In this document: positions 41,781 to 50,049 of the stretch, in pieces
Layout: every line of letters starts with the position of its first letter
Numbering within the stretch: the stretch's first letter is position 1
Source: Microlunatus lacustris
Lineage (GTDB): Bacteria; Actinomycetota; Actinomycetes; Propionibacteriales; Propionibacteriaceae
Assembly: GCA_039527025.1 (NCBI GenBank)
Contig: BAAAJN010000007.1
Span: 222,037 to 286,036, forward strand
Length of the DNA stretch: 64,000 bases
Reading direction: 5' to 3'
Made by a program: the position numbers and the translations under genes
Notes under the pieces: model-generated
Databases searched by the model: none
What the model was told of the DNA's origin: nothing
The model's input: the letters and a program-made list of their open reading frames with translations, nothing else

Positions 41781-42989
41781 CTAGCTACCGGTCTGGTCCG
41801 CCACCCACTTGTCACCCTCGACCTTGTACACCGTCAGCACCTTCGCGGTGGCGTCGCCGAACTCGTCGAACGCGACGTCGCCCGTCGCACCCTGGAAGGA
41901 CACGCCGCCGATCGCCTCGACGGTCGCCGCACGGGCGGACTTGGCGTCCTCCGCGCTGCCGAGGGAGGTCTTGAGCCCCTCGATGATCGCGTTGGCGGCG
42001 TCGTAGGCGTACGCGCCGTAGGCCTCGTACGGGTCGGCGAAGCCCTCGGCCTCGTAGTCGGCCAGGAACTGCTTGGCCGAGTCGAGGGTCTCCGGCGGGG
42101 CGCCGACCGAGGTGGACAGGTCACCCTCGGCGGTGCTGCCGGCCAGGGCGAAGTACTGCTCGCTCTTGATGCCGTCGCCGCCCATCAGGGGGACGTCCAG
42201 GCCGGCGGACTTCATCTGCTGGCTCAGCGGCGCGCCCTGGGGGAACTCGCCGCCGTAGTACAGGGCCTCGGGGTTGGACCCCTTGACCTTGCTGATGACC
42301 GACGAGAAGTCCTTGTCGTCGGGGTTGATCGTCTCGGAGGCGACGACCTCCCCGCCGCCCTGCTCGAAAGCGGTGGTGAAGGCGGCGACCAGGCCCTGGC
42401 CGTAGGCCTTCTTGTCGTGCACGGTCGCGACGCTCTTGATGTCCTGCTCGAGCAGGTACTTGGCCGCGAACGGACCCTGCACGTCGTCGGTGGTGCAGGT
42501 GCGGAAGTACGACTCGTACGCCCGCTGGGGGTTGGCCGGGTCGGCGCCCTTGGTGAGGGTCGGGCTGGTGTTGGCCGGTGAGACCATCGCGATGTCCGCG
42601 CTGTTCAGCACCGGCTGCACCGACTGGGCGACCGAGGAGTTCAGCGTGCCGACGACACCGACCACGTCGTCGTCACCGGCGAGCTTGGTGGCGGCGTTCT
42701 TGCCCGGGTCCGGCAGGCCCTGGTCGTCCTGCGGGTCGACCTCGAGCGTCCAGCCCGGGATGGCCTGGTTCTCGTTGGCCTGCTTCACGGCCAGCTCGAC
42801 GGAGTGCTGGATGCCGAGGCCCAGCGCGGACAGGTCGCCGGACAGCGGGGCGATGACGCCGATCTTGGCCGTCTTGGTCGCGGTCTCGCCGCTGCCACCG
42901 GTCGCCTCCTCAGCCCGGGTGCCGCAGGCCGAGACGGCCAGGGTGGTCGCCAGCAGGGTGGCCCCCGTGAGCACGAGTTGCTTACGCAC
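41781..42989 (-). CDS. livK: Branched-chain amino-acid type substrate-binding lipoprotein
   Basis: The 402-residue periplasmic-type binding protein begins with a lipoprotein signal whose lipobox LAVSAC ends at C22, then a Gly/Ser/Thr linker and the LivK fold (KIGVIAPLSGDLSALG, GTLNSSVAQSVQPVLNSADI). The GTG start follows ggaggaaat. Its ligand is not certain. It is the first gene of the transporter operon. Confidence 0.95.
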   Translation of the reverse strand: MRKQLVLTGATLLATTLAVSACGTRAEEATGGSGETATKTAKIGVIAPLSGDLSALGLGIQHSVELAVKQANENQAIPGWTLEVDPQDDQGLPDPGKNAATKLAGDDDVVGVVGTLNSSVAQSVQPVLNSADIAMVSPANTSPTLTKGADPANPQRAYESYFRTCTTDDVQGPFAAKYLLEQDIKSVATVHDKKAYGQGLVAAFTTAFEQGGGEVVASETINPDDKDFSSVISKVKGSNPEALYYGGEFPQGAPLSQQMKSAGLDVPLMGGDGIKSEQYFALAGSTAEGDLSTSVGAPPETLDSAKQFLADYEAEGFADPYEAYGAYAYDAANAIIEGLKTSLGSAEDAKSARAATVEAIGGVSFQGATGDVAFDEFGDATAKVLTVYKVEGDKWVADQTGS

Positions 42990-43142
42990 ATTTCCTCCAA
43001 GTTGAGCTGCTACGTGGCGCAGGGTCGCACCGGGCAGGACCCGGCGGACTGGACGGAACCCTACGTCTGTGTCCGGCTGTTCAGGGCCCCGTTCGCCTCG
43101 TGTTGCATGTTCGTAACCTGGCCAGGCGGGCCGGGCGGGGCG

Positions 43143-43760
43143 CTACTTCTTCTTGCCGCCGGAGCCGTGCTCGATGACTCCTTCGGCGACCTCCCGCATC
43201 GACTTGCGGAGGTCCATAGCCGTCTTCTGGATCCAGCGGAAGGCCTCGGGCTCGGTGAGGCCGAGCCCGGTCTGCAGCAGCCCCTTCGCCCGGTCGACGG
43301 CCTTGCGCGACTCCAGCCGCTCGGTGAGGTCGCTGACCTCGGCCTCGACGGCCTGGATCTCGGCGAACCGGGCGCGCGCGATCTCGATGGCGGGCACCAG
43401 GTCGGACTTGCTGAACGGCTTCACCACGTAGGCCATCGCGCCGGCCTGGCTGGCCCGGTCCACCAGCTCGCGCTGGCTGAAGGCGGTCAGCATGACCACC
43501 GGGGCGATCCGCGCCGTCGCGATCTGCTCGGCCGCGCTGATGCCGTCCATCTTGGGCATCTTGACGTCCATCACCACGAGGTCGGGCTTGAGGTCGGTGG
43601 TCAGCGCCACCGCCGTCTCACCGTCGCCGGCCTGGCCGACGACGTCGTAGCCCTCCTCGGTGAGCATCTCGACCAGGTCCAGGCGGATCAAGACCTCGTC
43701 CTCCGCGACGACCACGCGCGTCTTCGCACTGTCCGTCGTCCCTACTTCTGCGTTCGTCAC
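43143..43760 (-). CDS. pdtaR: ANTAR-domain response regulator PdtaR
   Basis: RNA-binding antiterminator response regulator. The 205 residues have a receiver domain (VVVAEDEVLIRLDL, phosphoacceptor in VVMDVKMPKMDG, K in YVVKPF) and a C-terminal ANTAR helix bundle (LESRKAVDRAKGLLQ...RWIQKTAMDLRKSM). In mycobacteria PdtaS-PdtaR signalling involves nitric oxide and copper, with a small RNA. The GTG at 43760 lies seven bases after TAAGGT and has no ribosome site. The kinase gene is not adjacent. Confidence 0.93.
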   Translation of the reverse strand: MTNAEVGTTDSAKTRVVVAEDEVLIRLDLVEMLTEEGYDVVGQAGDGETAVALTTDLKPDLVVMDVKMPKMDGISAAEQIATARIAPVVMLTAFSQRELVDRASQAGAMAYVVKPFSKSDLVPAIEIARARFAEIQAVEAEVSDLTERLESRKAVDRAKGLLQTGLGLTEPEAFRWIQKTAMDLRKSMREVAEGVIEHGSGGKKK

Positions 43761-43890
43761 GCAGGACACCTTAGCCAGGCCGTGTTACGACTTCGTCGCG
43801 GTCGAGCCCGCCGACGGACGCCGGGACAGCACTGTCCCCTGTGGCAGAATGAGGCGCTCCCGCGCCGGGTACGGTCCGTGGGCTCCCCTG

Positions 43891-43973
43891 GCCGGGGTGG
43901 CGGAAGGGTATACGCGGACGGCTCAAAACCGTCTGTCTGCAAGGACATGGGGGTTCGAATCCCCTCCCCGGCA
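43891..43973 (+). tRNA. tRNA-Leu (anticodon CAA)
   Basis: Acceptor arms gccgggg / ccccggc with discriminator A at 43973, D-arm ggcggaagggtatacgc, anticodon stem gacgg/ccgtc around loop ctcaaaa giving CAA, a long variable arm (tgtctgcaaggaca) typical of leucine, and T-arm gggggttcgaatcccct. CCA is not encoded. A possible promoter with cagaat at 43845-43850 lies ~40 bases upstream. Confidence 0.95.
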
Positions 43974-44197
43974 CAGTTCTCTGCCTGCTCACCTGCTGGA
44001 GTGCGGTTCGCCGGCTGCGCGGACCACCGGGGCGCAGGCAACCATCCGCCCGTCGGCGGCTCCGCTGCCGCTCACCGCTGCTCTGTTCTCGACGGGCTCC
44101 CGCCAGGCCCATCCACGCCTGCGCCCCAGTGGTCCGCTCCGCCTGCTCGTGCCCCAACGCGAGTTCCTGCACAGGTGCCGGGGTTCGAACCCCCCAT
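43947..44197. repeat. Inverted relic of the tRNA-Leu 3' end and a 21-base inverted repeat
   Basis: The tRNA-Leu 3' end (43947-43974) recurs in inverted, partly deleted form at 44175-44197 (gtgccggggttcgaaccccc). Between them 44019-44039 and 44117-44137 are inverted copies of gcggaccaccggggcgcagg (20 of 21 match), and smaller nested stems lie inside (gcccgtcg 44048-44055 with cgacgggc 44090-44097; gcggc/gccgc at 44056-44071). No gene is supported in 43974-44402. Confidence 0.8.
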
Positions 44198-44221
44198 GGC
44201 CTGCGAGGCTCCTCGGCCCCC

Positions 44222-44262
44222 AAAAGCAGAACGCCCCGGTCCCCAACGGAGCCGAGGCGTTC
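44222..44262 (-). terminator. Intrinsic terminator downstream of pyk
   Basis: On the minus strand gaacgcctcgg / ccggggcgttc form an 11-bp stem with one wobble, followed by tgcttttgg, one of the few T-tracts in the window. It is ~140 bases after the pyk stop. Confidence 0.8.
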
Positions 44263-44288
44263 ACCGATCTAGCAACTCGCGGGGCACA

Positions 44289-44396
44289 CGGATCGGGCGC
44301 CCCCTGTCGAGAGGAGGAGGGCGTGAACACGCTTTTCGTTCACGCCAGACGACGTCGACAGGGGTTATAGCCCGATCCGCCTGCGAGCGGAGCGAG
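44289..44396 (-). repeat. Three-tier nested inverted repeat, copy A (after pyk)
   Basis: Perfect outer arms cggatcgggc (44289-44298) / gcccgatccg (44370-44379), middle cccctgtcga (44301-44310) / tcgacagggg (44355-44364) and inner ggcgtgaac (44320-44328) / gttcacgcc (44338-44346). Purine-rich internal loops (gaggaggag, agacgacg) separate middle and inner stems. The flank gagcggagcgag (44385-44396) touches the pyk end. A second copy with the same plan is at 57895-58006. Confidence 0.85.
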
Positions 44397-44402
44397 CAGA
44401 GA

Positions 44403-45818
44403 TCAAAGCGGAGCGCCGATTCTCCTGACGCGGACCATGTTGGTGTGGCCGGCGACGCCGGGCGGGGAGCCGGCGACGATGACGACGCGCTCGCCCTCGG
44501 CGATCATCCCGGTCTCGATGAGGGCCTGGTCGACCTGGCGGATCATGTCGTCGGTGTGGTCGACCATGGGGACGAGGAAGGAGACCACGCCCCAGCTGAG
44601 GGTGAGGGCAGCCTGGGTCTGCTCGACGGGGGTGAAGGCCAGCACCGGGATCGGGGAGCGGAGCCGGGAGAGCCGGCGGGCGGCGTCCCCGGAGTGGGTG
44701 AAGGCGACGAGGAACTTGGCCTCGATCCGCTCCCCCACCTCGGCGGCGGCCTTGGTGATGACGCCACTGGTGGTGTGCGGGTCCCAGTCGATGTCGTGGA
44801 CCTGGTCCAGACCGTGCTGCTCGGTGTTGTTGACGATCCGGGCCATCGTCTCGACGGTGACGACCGGGTACTCGCCGACGCTGGTCTCGCCGGACAGCAT
44901 CACCGCGTCGGCGCCGTCGAGGATGGCGTTGGCGACGTCGGAGGCCTCGGCCCGCGTCGGACGCGGGGCAGAGATCATGGACTCGAGCATCTGGGTGGCC
45001 ACGATGACCGGCTTGGCCCAGCGGCGGGCCGCGGTGACGATGCGCTTCTGGACCAGCGGCACCTCCTCCAGCGGCAGCTCGACACCGAGGTCGCCGCGGG
45101 CGACCATGAAGGCGTCGAACGCCTCGATGATCTCGTCGAGGTTCTCCACGGCCTGCGGCTTCTCGATCTTGGCGATGACGGGGACCCGACGGCCCTCCTC
45201 GTCCATGATCTGGTGGACGATGTCGATGTCGGAGGCGTTGCGGACGAAGGACAGGGCCACCATGTCGACGCCGTTGCGCAGCGCCCAGCGGAGGTCGTCG
45301 CTGTCCTTGTCGCTCATCGCGGGGACGCTGACGGCCACCCCTGGCAGGTTGATGCCCTTGTTGTTGCTGACAGGACCACCGACCAGCACCTCGGTGACGA
45401 CCTCGGTCGCGGTGACCTCGGTGGCCCGCAGCATCAGGCGGCCGTCGTCGATGAGGATGCGGTCGCCGACGTTGACGTCGCCGGGCAGGCCCTTGTAGGT
45501 GGTGCCGCAGCGGTGCACGTCGCCGGCCACGTCCTCGACGGAGATCGTGAAGGTCTCGCCCTCGACGAGCACCTCCTTGCCGCTGGCGAACCGGCCGAGG
45601 CGGATCTTCGGGCCCTGCAGGTCGGCCAGCACGCCGACGGGGCGACCGACGCTGGCGGCCGCGGCGCGGACGTTGGCGAGGTTGGCCTCGTGGTCGGCGT
45701 ACTCGCCGTGGCTCATGTTCAGGCGGGCCACGTCCATGCCGGCCTGGACCAGCTCGACGAGTCGCTCGGGCGCTGAGGACGCAGGCCCCAGCGTGCAGAC
45801 AATCTTCGCTCTACGCAC
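44403..45818 (-). CDS. pyk: Pyruvate kinase
   Basis: Final ATP-forming step of glycolysis. The 471 residues have MRRAKIVCTLGPAS at the start, NMSHG near residue 34, VIAKIEKPQAVENLDEII with the catalytic lysine (~220), MVARGDLGVELP and the C-terminal allosteric domain. The GTG at 45818 lies six bases after TAGTGT, so the message is likely leaderless. It is monocistronic by context: a nested inverted repeat and an intrinsic terminator follow it. Confidence 0.98.
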   Translation of the reverse strand: MRRAKIVCTLGPASSAPERLVELVQAGMDVARLNMSHGEYADHEANLANVRAAAASVGRPVGVLADLQGPKIRLGRFASGKEVLVEGETFTISVEDVAGDVHRCGTTYKGLPGDVNVGDRILIDDGRLMLRATEVTATEVVTEVLVGGPVSNNKGINLPGVAVSVPAMSDKDSDDLRWALRNGVDMVALSFVRNASDIDIVHQIMDEEGRRVPVIAKIEKPQAVENLDEIIEAFDAFMVARGDLGVELPLEEVPLVQKRIVTAARRWAKPVIVATQMLESMISAPRPTRAEASDVANAILDGADAVMLSGETSVGEYPVVTVETMARIVNNTEQHGLDQVHDIDWDPHTTSGVITKAAAEVGERIEAKFLVAFTHSGDAARRLSRLRSPIPVLAFTPVEQTQAALTLSWGVVSFLVPMVDHTDDMIRQVDQALIETGMIAEGERVVIVAGSPPGVAGHTNMVRVRRIGAPL

Positions 45819-45824
45819 ACCCCG

Positions 45825-45830
45825 ACACTA
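45825..45830 (-). promoter_or_regulatory. -10 box for leaderless pyk
   Basis: TAGTGT on the minus strand, six bases before the pyk GTG; no ribosome site and no strong -35 are visible. Confidence 0.6.
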
Positions 45831-45890
45831 GCCGGGCCCCTGCGGGCCAGCGAGACCAACCAGCCCACTGGTCCGCTCGTCCGTCCGGGC

Positions 45891-46820
45891 TCAGGACCGC
45901 CGGACGACGTCGAGGGCGTGCTGCAGGTCGGCCGGGTAGGGCGAGTGGAACTCGACCGGATCCCCCGTGGTCGGGTGCACGAAGCCGAGGCGGACGGCGT
46001 GCAACCACTGCCGCTGCAGACCCAGCTTCGCGGCCAGCACGGGGTCCGCACCGTAGGTGGGGTCGCCGGCGCAGGGGTGCTTGACGGCCGCCATGTGCAC
46101 CCGGATCTGGTGGGTCCGGCCGGTCTCGAGCTTGACCTCGAGCAGGGTGGTGCCGACGAAGGCGTCCAGGGTGTCGTAATGGGTGACGCTGTGCCGGCCC
46201 CCCTCGATGACCGCCATCTTGTAGTCCGCGCCGGGGTGCCGGCCGATCGGGGCGTCGATGGTCCCGGTGAACGGGTCGGGGTGGCCCTGCACCAGCGTGT
46301 GGTAGGTCTTGTCGACGGTGCGCGACTTGAAGGCCCGCTTGAGCACGGTGTAGGCGCGCTCGCTCTTGGCCACCACCATCAGCCCCGAGGTGCCGACGTC
46401 GAGCCGCTGCACGATCCCCTTGCGCTCGGGCACGCCGGAGGTGGAGATGCGGAAGCCGGCGCCGGCCAGGTGGGCGAGCACGTCGGGACCATCCCAGCCG
46501 ACGCTCGGATGGGCTGCCACCCCGACGGGCTTGTCGACCACCACGATGTCGTCGTCGTCGTGCACGATGCCGACGCCCTCGACCGTCCGCGGCACGACCC
46601 GGGCACCGCGCTCCTCCTCGTCGTCGAGCTCGACCTCGAGCATGGCGCCCCCGAGGACCCGGTCGGACTTGCTGACCGGCGCACCGTCGAGCAGGACCTG
46701 GCCCCGGGTGATGAGGTCGGCCGTCCGGCTGCGGGAGAGCCCGAGCATCCGGGCGACGGCGGCGTCGACGCGCTCGCCCTCCAGCCCGTCGGGGACGAGC
46801 ACGACCCGGGTCTCAGGCAC
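45891..46820 (-). CDS. RluA/RluD-family pseudouridine synthase
   Basis: Predicted rRNA (or tRNA) uridine isomerase. The 309 residues have an N-terminal S4 RNA-binding domain (RVDAAVARMLGLSRSRTADL, ~17-36) and the catalytic domain with QRLDVGTSGLMVV, where the aspartate is the nucleophile; many family members have H in place of the Q. C-terminal ETGRTHQIRVHMA is typical of RluD. It overlaps the lspA stop by 8 bases, an lspA-rluD order found widely in bacteria. Confidence 0.94.
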   Translation of the reverse strand: MPETRVVLVPDGLEGERVDAAVARMLGLSRSRTADLITRGQVLLDGAPVSKSDRVLGGAMLEVELDDEEERGARVVPRTVEGVGIVHDDDDIVVVDKPVGVAAHPSVGWDGPDVLAHLAGAGFRISTSGVPERKGIVQRLDVGTSGLMVVAKSERAYTVLKRAFKSRTVDKTYHTLVQGHPDPFTGTIDAPIGRHPGADYKMAVIEGGRHSVTHYDTLDAFVGTTLLEVKLETGRTHQIRVHMAAVKHPCAGDPTYGADPVLAAKLGLQRQWLHAVRLGFVHPTTGDPVEFHSPYPADLQHALDVVRRS

Positions 46821-47424
46821 CCTCGACCTGCTGGGGGCGCTCGTCGGGAACGGGCGGCGCGTCCTTGCCGTACCGCTCGCCGCTGATGCCGATGTTCTTG
46901 ATGACCGACAAGACCATGATCAGCACGGCAGCGGAGGTGATGCACATGTCGGCGACGTTGAAGATGGGCCAGTGCGGCAGCTGCAGGAAGTCGACGACGT
47001 GACCGCGGAGCACGGCGGGCTGCCGGAAGAGACGGTCGACCAGGTTGCCGGCCACGCCGGCGCAGAGCAGCCCGAGCGCGACCGACCAGGCCGGGTGACC
47101 GAGTCGGGGGACGAGCCGGGCGAGGACGAAGACCAGCACGGCGCAGGCCGCCAGGGCGAAGACCCAGGTGATCCCCTGACCGGCACTGAAGGCGGCACCG
47201 GGGTTGCGGATCAGCCGCAGCGTCAAGACCCCGCCGAGCAGCGGCACCGGCCGGCCCGGGTCGAGCAGCTCCACCGCGACGACCTTGGTCACCACGTCGA
47301 GGCCCAGCCCGACCAGGGCCACGACAGCGAACAGCCCCCGCAGCCGACGGCGTTGCGCCGCCGTCAGGACGGGGGCCGGAGGCTGCGGCGAGGGCGCTAC
47401 CGTCGCTCCTCGCGCTGCTTGCAC
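46813..47424 (-). CDS. lspA: Lipoprotein signal peptidase
   Basis: Aspartyl protease that cleaves lipoprotein signal peptides in the membrane. The ~203 residues have four hydrophobic segments and the family motifs VTKVVAVELL, LIRNPGAAFS, GNLVDRLFR and VVDFLQ...FNVADMCI, with catalytic aspartates in NLVDR and NVAD. The start is uncertain: the GTG at 47424 overlaps the DksA-like gene by 28 bases; another GTG is at 47433. It probably matures LivK and the Rieske lipoprotein, among others. Confidence 0.93.
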   Translation of the reverse strand: MQAARGATVAPSPQPPAPVLTAAQRRRLRGLFAVVALVGLGLDVVTKVVAVELLDPGRPVPLLGGVLTLRLIRNPGAAFSAGQGITWVFALAACAVLVFVLARLVPRLGHPAWSVALGLLCAGVAGNLVDRLFRQPAVLRGHVVDFLQLPHWPIFNVADMCITSAAVLIMVLSVIKNIGISGERYGKDAPPVPDERPQQVEGA

Positions 47425-47927
47425 TTGACGCACAAGGTGGCCCGGGGGAACGCCTGCAGGCGCCCCTTGCCGATCGCCTGGCCGCAGTTGTCGCAGCTGC
47501 CGTAGGTGCCCAGCTGGATGTGCCGCAGGGCCAGCTTGGACTGGTCGAGCATCTCGCGGGCGTTGTTGGCCAGCGACATCTCGGCGTCCCGCTCGAAGTT
47601 GGCGGAACCGACGTCGGCCGGGTCGCGGCCAGCGCCCTCGGTGCCGTCGCGGAGCAGACCGACGAGCTCGGCGGTCGAGGTCTCGAGCTGCTCGCGGAAC
47701 CGGACGATGTCGGCCTCCAGCACCTCGATCACCTCGGCGAGCTCGGCCTCGGTCCACGGGTCCTCGCCCGGACGCACGGGCAGGGTCGCCGCACCGGCGG
47801 GCTCGACGTGCTCGGTGGGCAGCGCCTCGGTGACCGGGAGGGCGTGGATGGCCGGGGCCTGGCGCGCGCTGGCCCGGGTCGTGGTTGCAGCACCGTCGCC
47901 GGCGGGCGTCGCCTTGGCGGTTGACAT
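47397..47927 (-). CDS. TraR/DksA-family zinc-finger protein
   Basis: The 176-residue protein has an Ala/Pro-rich N-terminal part (~1-55), a coiled-coil-like helix (ELAEVIEVLEADIVRFREQL) and a four-cysteine C-terminal zinc finger (CDNCG...CVKCK). This is the actinobacterial DksA-like form; a direct RNA polymerase secondary-channel role is unproven here. The ATG follows aggggg. It is first in dksA-like-lspA-rluD and has its own promoter. Confidence 0.92.
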   Translation of the reverse strand: MSTAKATPAGDGAATTTRASARQAPAIHALPVTEALPTEHVEPAGAATLPVRPGEDPWTEAELAEVIEVLEADIVRFREQLETSTAELVGLLRDGTEGAGRDPADVGSANFERDAEMSLANNAREMLDQSKLALRHIQLGTYGSCDNCGQAIGKGRLQAFPRATLCVKCKQREERR

Positions 47928-47960
47928 GAGGTTCCCCCTGGGGGTTGGAGTGACGCAGAG

Positions 47961-47989
47961 ACAGTAGGCGCTGATGCGCCGCAACTCAA
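47961..47989 (-). promoter_or_regulatory. Housekeeping-type promoter of the DksA-like/lspA operon
   Basis: TTGAGT (47984-47989), 17 bases, TACTGT (47961-47966) on the minus strand. The start would be ~27 bases before the ATG at 47927. Confidence 0.75.
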
Positions 47990-48027
47990 CGACGACCGGG
48001 CCCGCCGACCCCCTGGAACGGCGAAGA

Positions 48028-48077
48028 ATCTGCTGAGCAGATCCCCGGACAGCACCGGGGTCCGCCGGAGCGGACCC
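48028..48077 (-). terminator. divIVA terminator region
   Basis: Perfect stem gggtccgc-cgga-gcggaccc (48058-48077), 14 bases after the divIVA stop, followed by a second palindrome atctgctgagcagat (48028-48042). These probably end the long division-cluster transcript. Confidence 0.8.
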
Positions 48078-48091
48078 TCGGTGGTCCCGGA

Positions 48092-48967
48092 CTAGCGCTG
48101 GTCGCCGAGCAGGGCGTCCAGTCGCGGGGTGTCGCTGGTCGGGGTGGCCGCGGGAGCGCTGTCCCCCGCGGTCGGCGACGCGGCCTGGTCCTCCGAGTCG
48201 GCGGCAGGGGAGGCCGACGGGGCCGGACGCGCGGCCGGCGGCTGGTCGAGCGCCGCGGGCGGGTCCGCCGGCTCCTCCCGGCCCGAGGCCAGCACCTCGA
48301 TCTGGCTCTGCAGGTGCTGGGTGAGGTTGCTGCGGTAGGTCGCCTCGAAGCTGCGGAGGGCGTGCACCGTCGCGGTGAGCTCGTCGCGCTGGTGCTCCAG
48401 CTCCCCGAACATCTGGGTGCGCCGCGCCTCGGTCTCCTGGTCCAGCGACTGGGAGCGGCCCTCGGCGTCGGCCCGCAGCCGCTCGGCGTGCGCACGCGCC
48501 TCCGTCTCGACCTTCTCCGCGCGGGCGTGCGCCTCCGACGTCATCTCCTCGGCCGAGGTGCTGGCCTGCTGGCGGATCTGCGCGGCCTCGGCGGTGGCCT
48601 CGGCCACCAGCCGCTCCGCCTGCTCGGCGGAGAGCTCGACCAGCCGCACCACGGCGGAGCTCGCCTCCTTGGCGGTGGTGACGACGATCCGCTCCGTGGG
48701 CCGCTCGGGCGTGCTGGCCGGCGCCGCGACGGCGGCGGTCTCGGCCCGCTCGGCGCTCACGGGCTCGGCGTCCGCGGTCGGGGGAACGGGCGACCCGGTC
48801 GACTTCAGCGACTCGACCTGCTTCTTGAGGTTGCGGTTCTCCTCGAACAGCTGCTCGAAGGTGGCCTCCACCTCGTCGACGAACTCGTCGACTTCCAGGA
48901 CCTCGTAGCCGGACTTGCGGGCCATCCGGAACCGCTTGTTGCGCACATCGTCCAACGACAGCGTCAT
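48092..48967 (-). CDS. DivIVA-domain protein (Wag31-like)
   Basis: Coiled-coil protein that marks cell poles and organises growth in actinobacteria. The 291 residues start with the DivIVA domain (TLSLDDVRNKRFRMARKSGY...VDEFVDEVEATFEQL, ~2-45), a variable Pro/Ala linker, a long coiled coil (~95-235) and a Pro/Ala/Asp tail. The sequence lacks the usual N-terminal DI-N-F of Wag31 (here TLSLDDVRNKRF), so it may be a paralogue. It is the last gene of the cluster. Confidence 0.9.
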   Translation of the reverse strand: MTLSLDDVRNKRFRMARKSGYEVLEVDEFVDEVEATFEQLFEENRNLKKQVESLKSTGSPVPPTADAEPVSAERAETAAVAAPASTPERPTERIVVTTAKEASSAVVRLVELSAEQAERLVAEATAEAAQIRQQASTSAEEMTSEAHARAEKVETEARAHAERLRADAEGRSQSLDQETEARRTQMFGELEHQRDELTATVHALRSFEATYRSNLTQHLQSQIEVLASGREEPADPPAALDQPPAARPAPSASPAADSEDQAASPTAGDSAPAATPTSDTPRLDALLGDQR

Positions 48968-49074
48968 CGTTCACCTCGAGACATCACAGGGTCCGCTGAG
49001 CAGGTTCACCCAACCGGCTCACCGTACCGAATCGCCCCCCGGATGCCACATCACCGGGCCGCAGGGCCGGTCCG

Positions 49075-49371
49075 CTAGAAGCGGAAGAACACCAGCGCGA
49101 CGATCCGCATCAGCAGGCTCACCAGGATGAACAGCCCGATGAAGGCCAGGTCCAGCATCACCGTGCCGATCCGGACGGGCCGCAGCACCTTGCGGAGGGC
49201 CCGCAGGGGCGGGTCGGTGATGGAGTAGACGAACTCGGCGGCCACGAGCAGCGGGCCCCGGGGCTCCCAGTCGCGCACGAGCACGGGGACCCAGGAGAGG
49301 ATCATCCGTGCGAAGAGGAGGACGAGGAAGATCCTCAGCACCACGAGGAGGAGCGATCCGACGAATACCAC
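49075..49371 (-). CDS. YggT-family membrane protein
   Basis: The 98-residue membrane protein has two hydrophobic segments (~4-27 and ~70-95) and the loop YSITDPPLRALRKVLRPVR typical of YggT. The function is not firmly known; it is usually found between sepF and divIVA. The GTG start has only a weak ribosome site; a TACGCT box (49430-49435) upstream may be a promoter. Confidence 0.93.
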   Translation of the reverse strand: MVFVGSLLLVVLRIFLVLLFARMILSWVPVLVRDWEPRGPLLVAAEFVYSITDPPLRALRKVLRPVRIGTVMLDLAFIGLFILVSLLMRIVALVFFRF

Positions 49372-49500
49372 GGTGAGGAACCCTGTTCTGCTACGGCCAG
49401 TCGAGGTCGAGCGGCACTGCGTTGCTACCAGCGTAGGCCCCCGGGCAACGGCCCGCCCCGGACAGCGCCGGACGGGGTCCCTCGCCCCGGGGCGGCGGCG

Positions 49501-50049
49501 TCAGCTCTGGTTGAAGAAGCCGCCGGCGGCGATCCGCTCCTTGTCCTCCGCGGTCACGGTGACGTTCTGCGGCGAGAGCAGGAACACCTTGCTGGTGACC
49601 CGCTCGATCGTCCCGCGGAGACCGAAGATCAGCCCCGCGGCGAAGTCGACGAGACGCTTGGCGTCCACGTCCTCCATCTCGGTCAGGTTCATGATCACCG
49701 GCACGCCGTCGCGGTAGTGCTCGCCGATGGTCCGTGCCTCGTTGTAGGTGCGCGGGTGGACGGTGATGATGCGGGACACGTCGGCCGTCCGGGGGGTCGG
49801 GGCGGGTGCCGGAGCGGCACCCTGGATGGGGACAGGGGTGGAGCCGTGCGCCGCCGGCGGAGTGGTGCGCCGGGTCTCCAGCGGGGTGACGCTGGCCGGC
49901 TGCTTCTCCTGGGCCCCCTGCTCCTGGGCGCCCAGCAGCTCGTCGCGGCTGATGCCCTCGGTGCGCTCGGTGCCGTCGTCGTAGTCCGCGTACCGGTCGT
50001 CGGCGACCAGGCCCAGCCACGCAGCTGCCCGCTTCAGTTTCTCCGCCAT
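49501..50049 (-). CDS. sepF: Cell division protein SepF
   Basis: FtsZ membrane anchor of Gram-positives. The 182 residues have an N-terminal amphipathic membrane-binding helix (MAEKLKRAAAWLGL), an acidic and Pro/Ala linker (~20-90), and the globular FtsZ-binding domain (RIITVHPRTYNEARTIGEHYRDGVP region onward). The ATG follows ggcagga. pgeF- and yggS-type genes that often lie between ftsZ and sepF are absent here (181-base gap). Confidence 0.95.
   Translation of the reverse strand: MAEKLKRAAAWLGLVADDRYADYDDGTERTEGISRDELLGAQEQGAQEKQPASVTPLETRRTTPPAAHGSTPVPIQGAAPAPAPTPRTADVSRIITVHPRTYNEARTIGEHYRDGVPVIMNLTEMEDVDAKRLVDFAAGLIFGLRGTIERVTSKVFLLSPQNVTVTAEDKERIAAGGFFNQS

Noticed and set aside
44175..44197. 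Possible second tRNA gene on the minus strand
   Set aside because: Only a T-arm-like segment and a shortened acceptor end are present. There is no D-arm, anticodon arm or pairing 5' acceptor strand.
43974..44288. Short open frames between tRNA-Leu and pyk on both strands
   Set aside because: They are created by inverted repeats and tRNA sequence, lack ribosome sites and show no recognisable domain.
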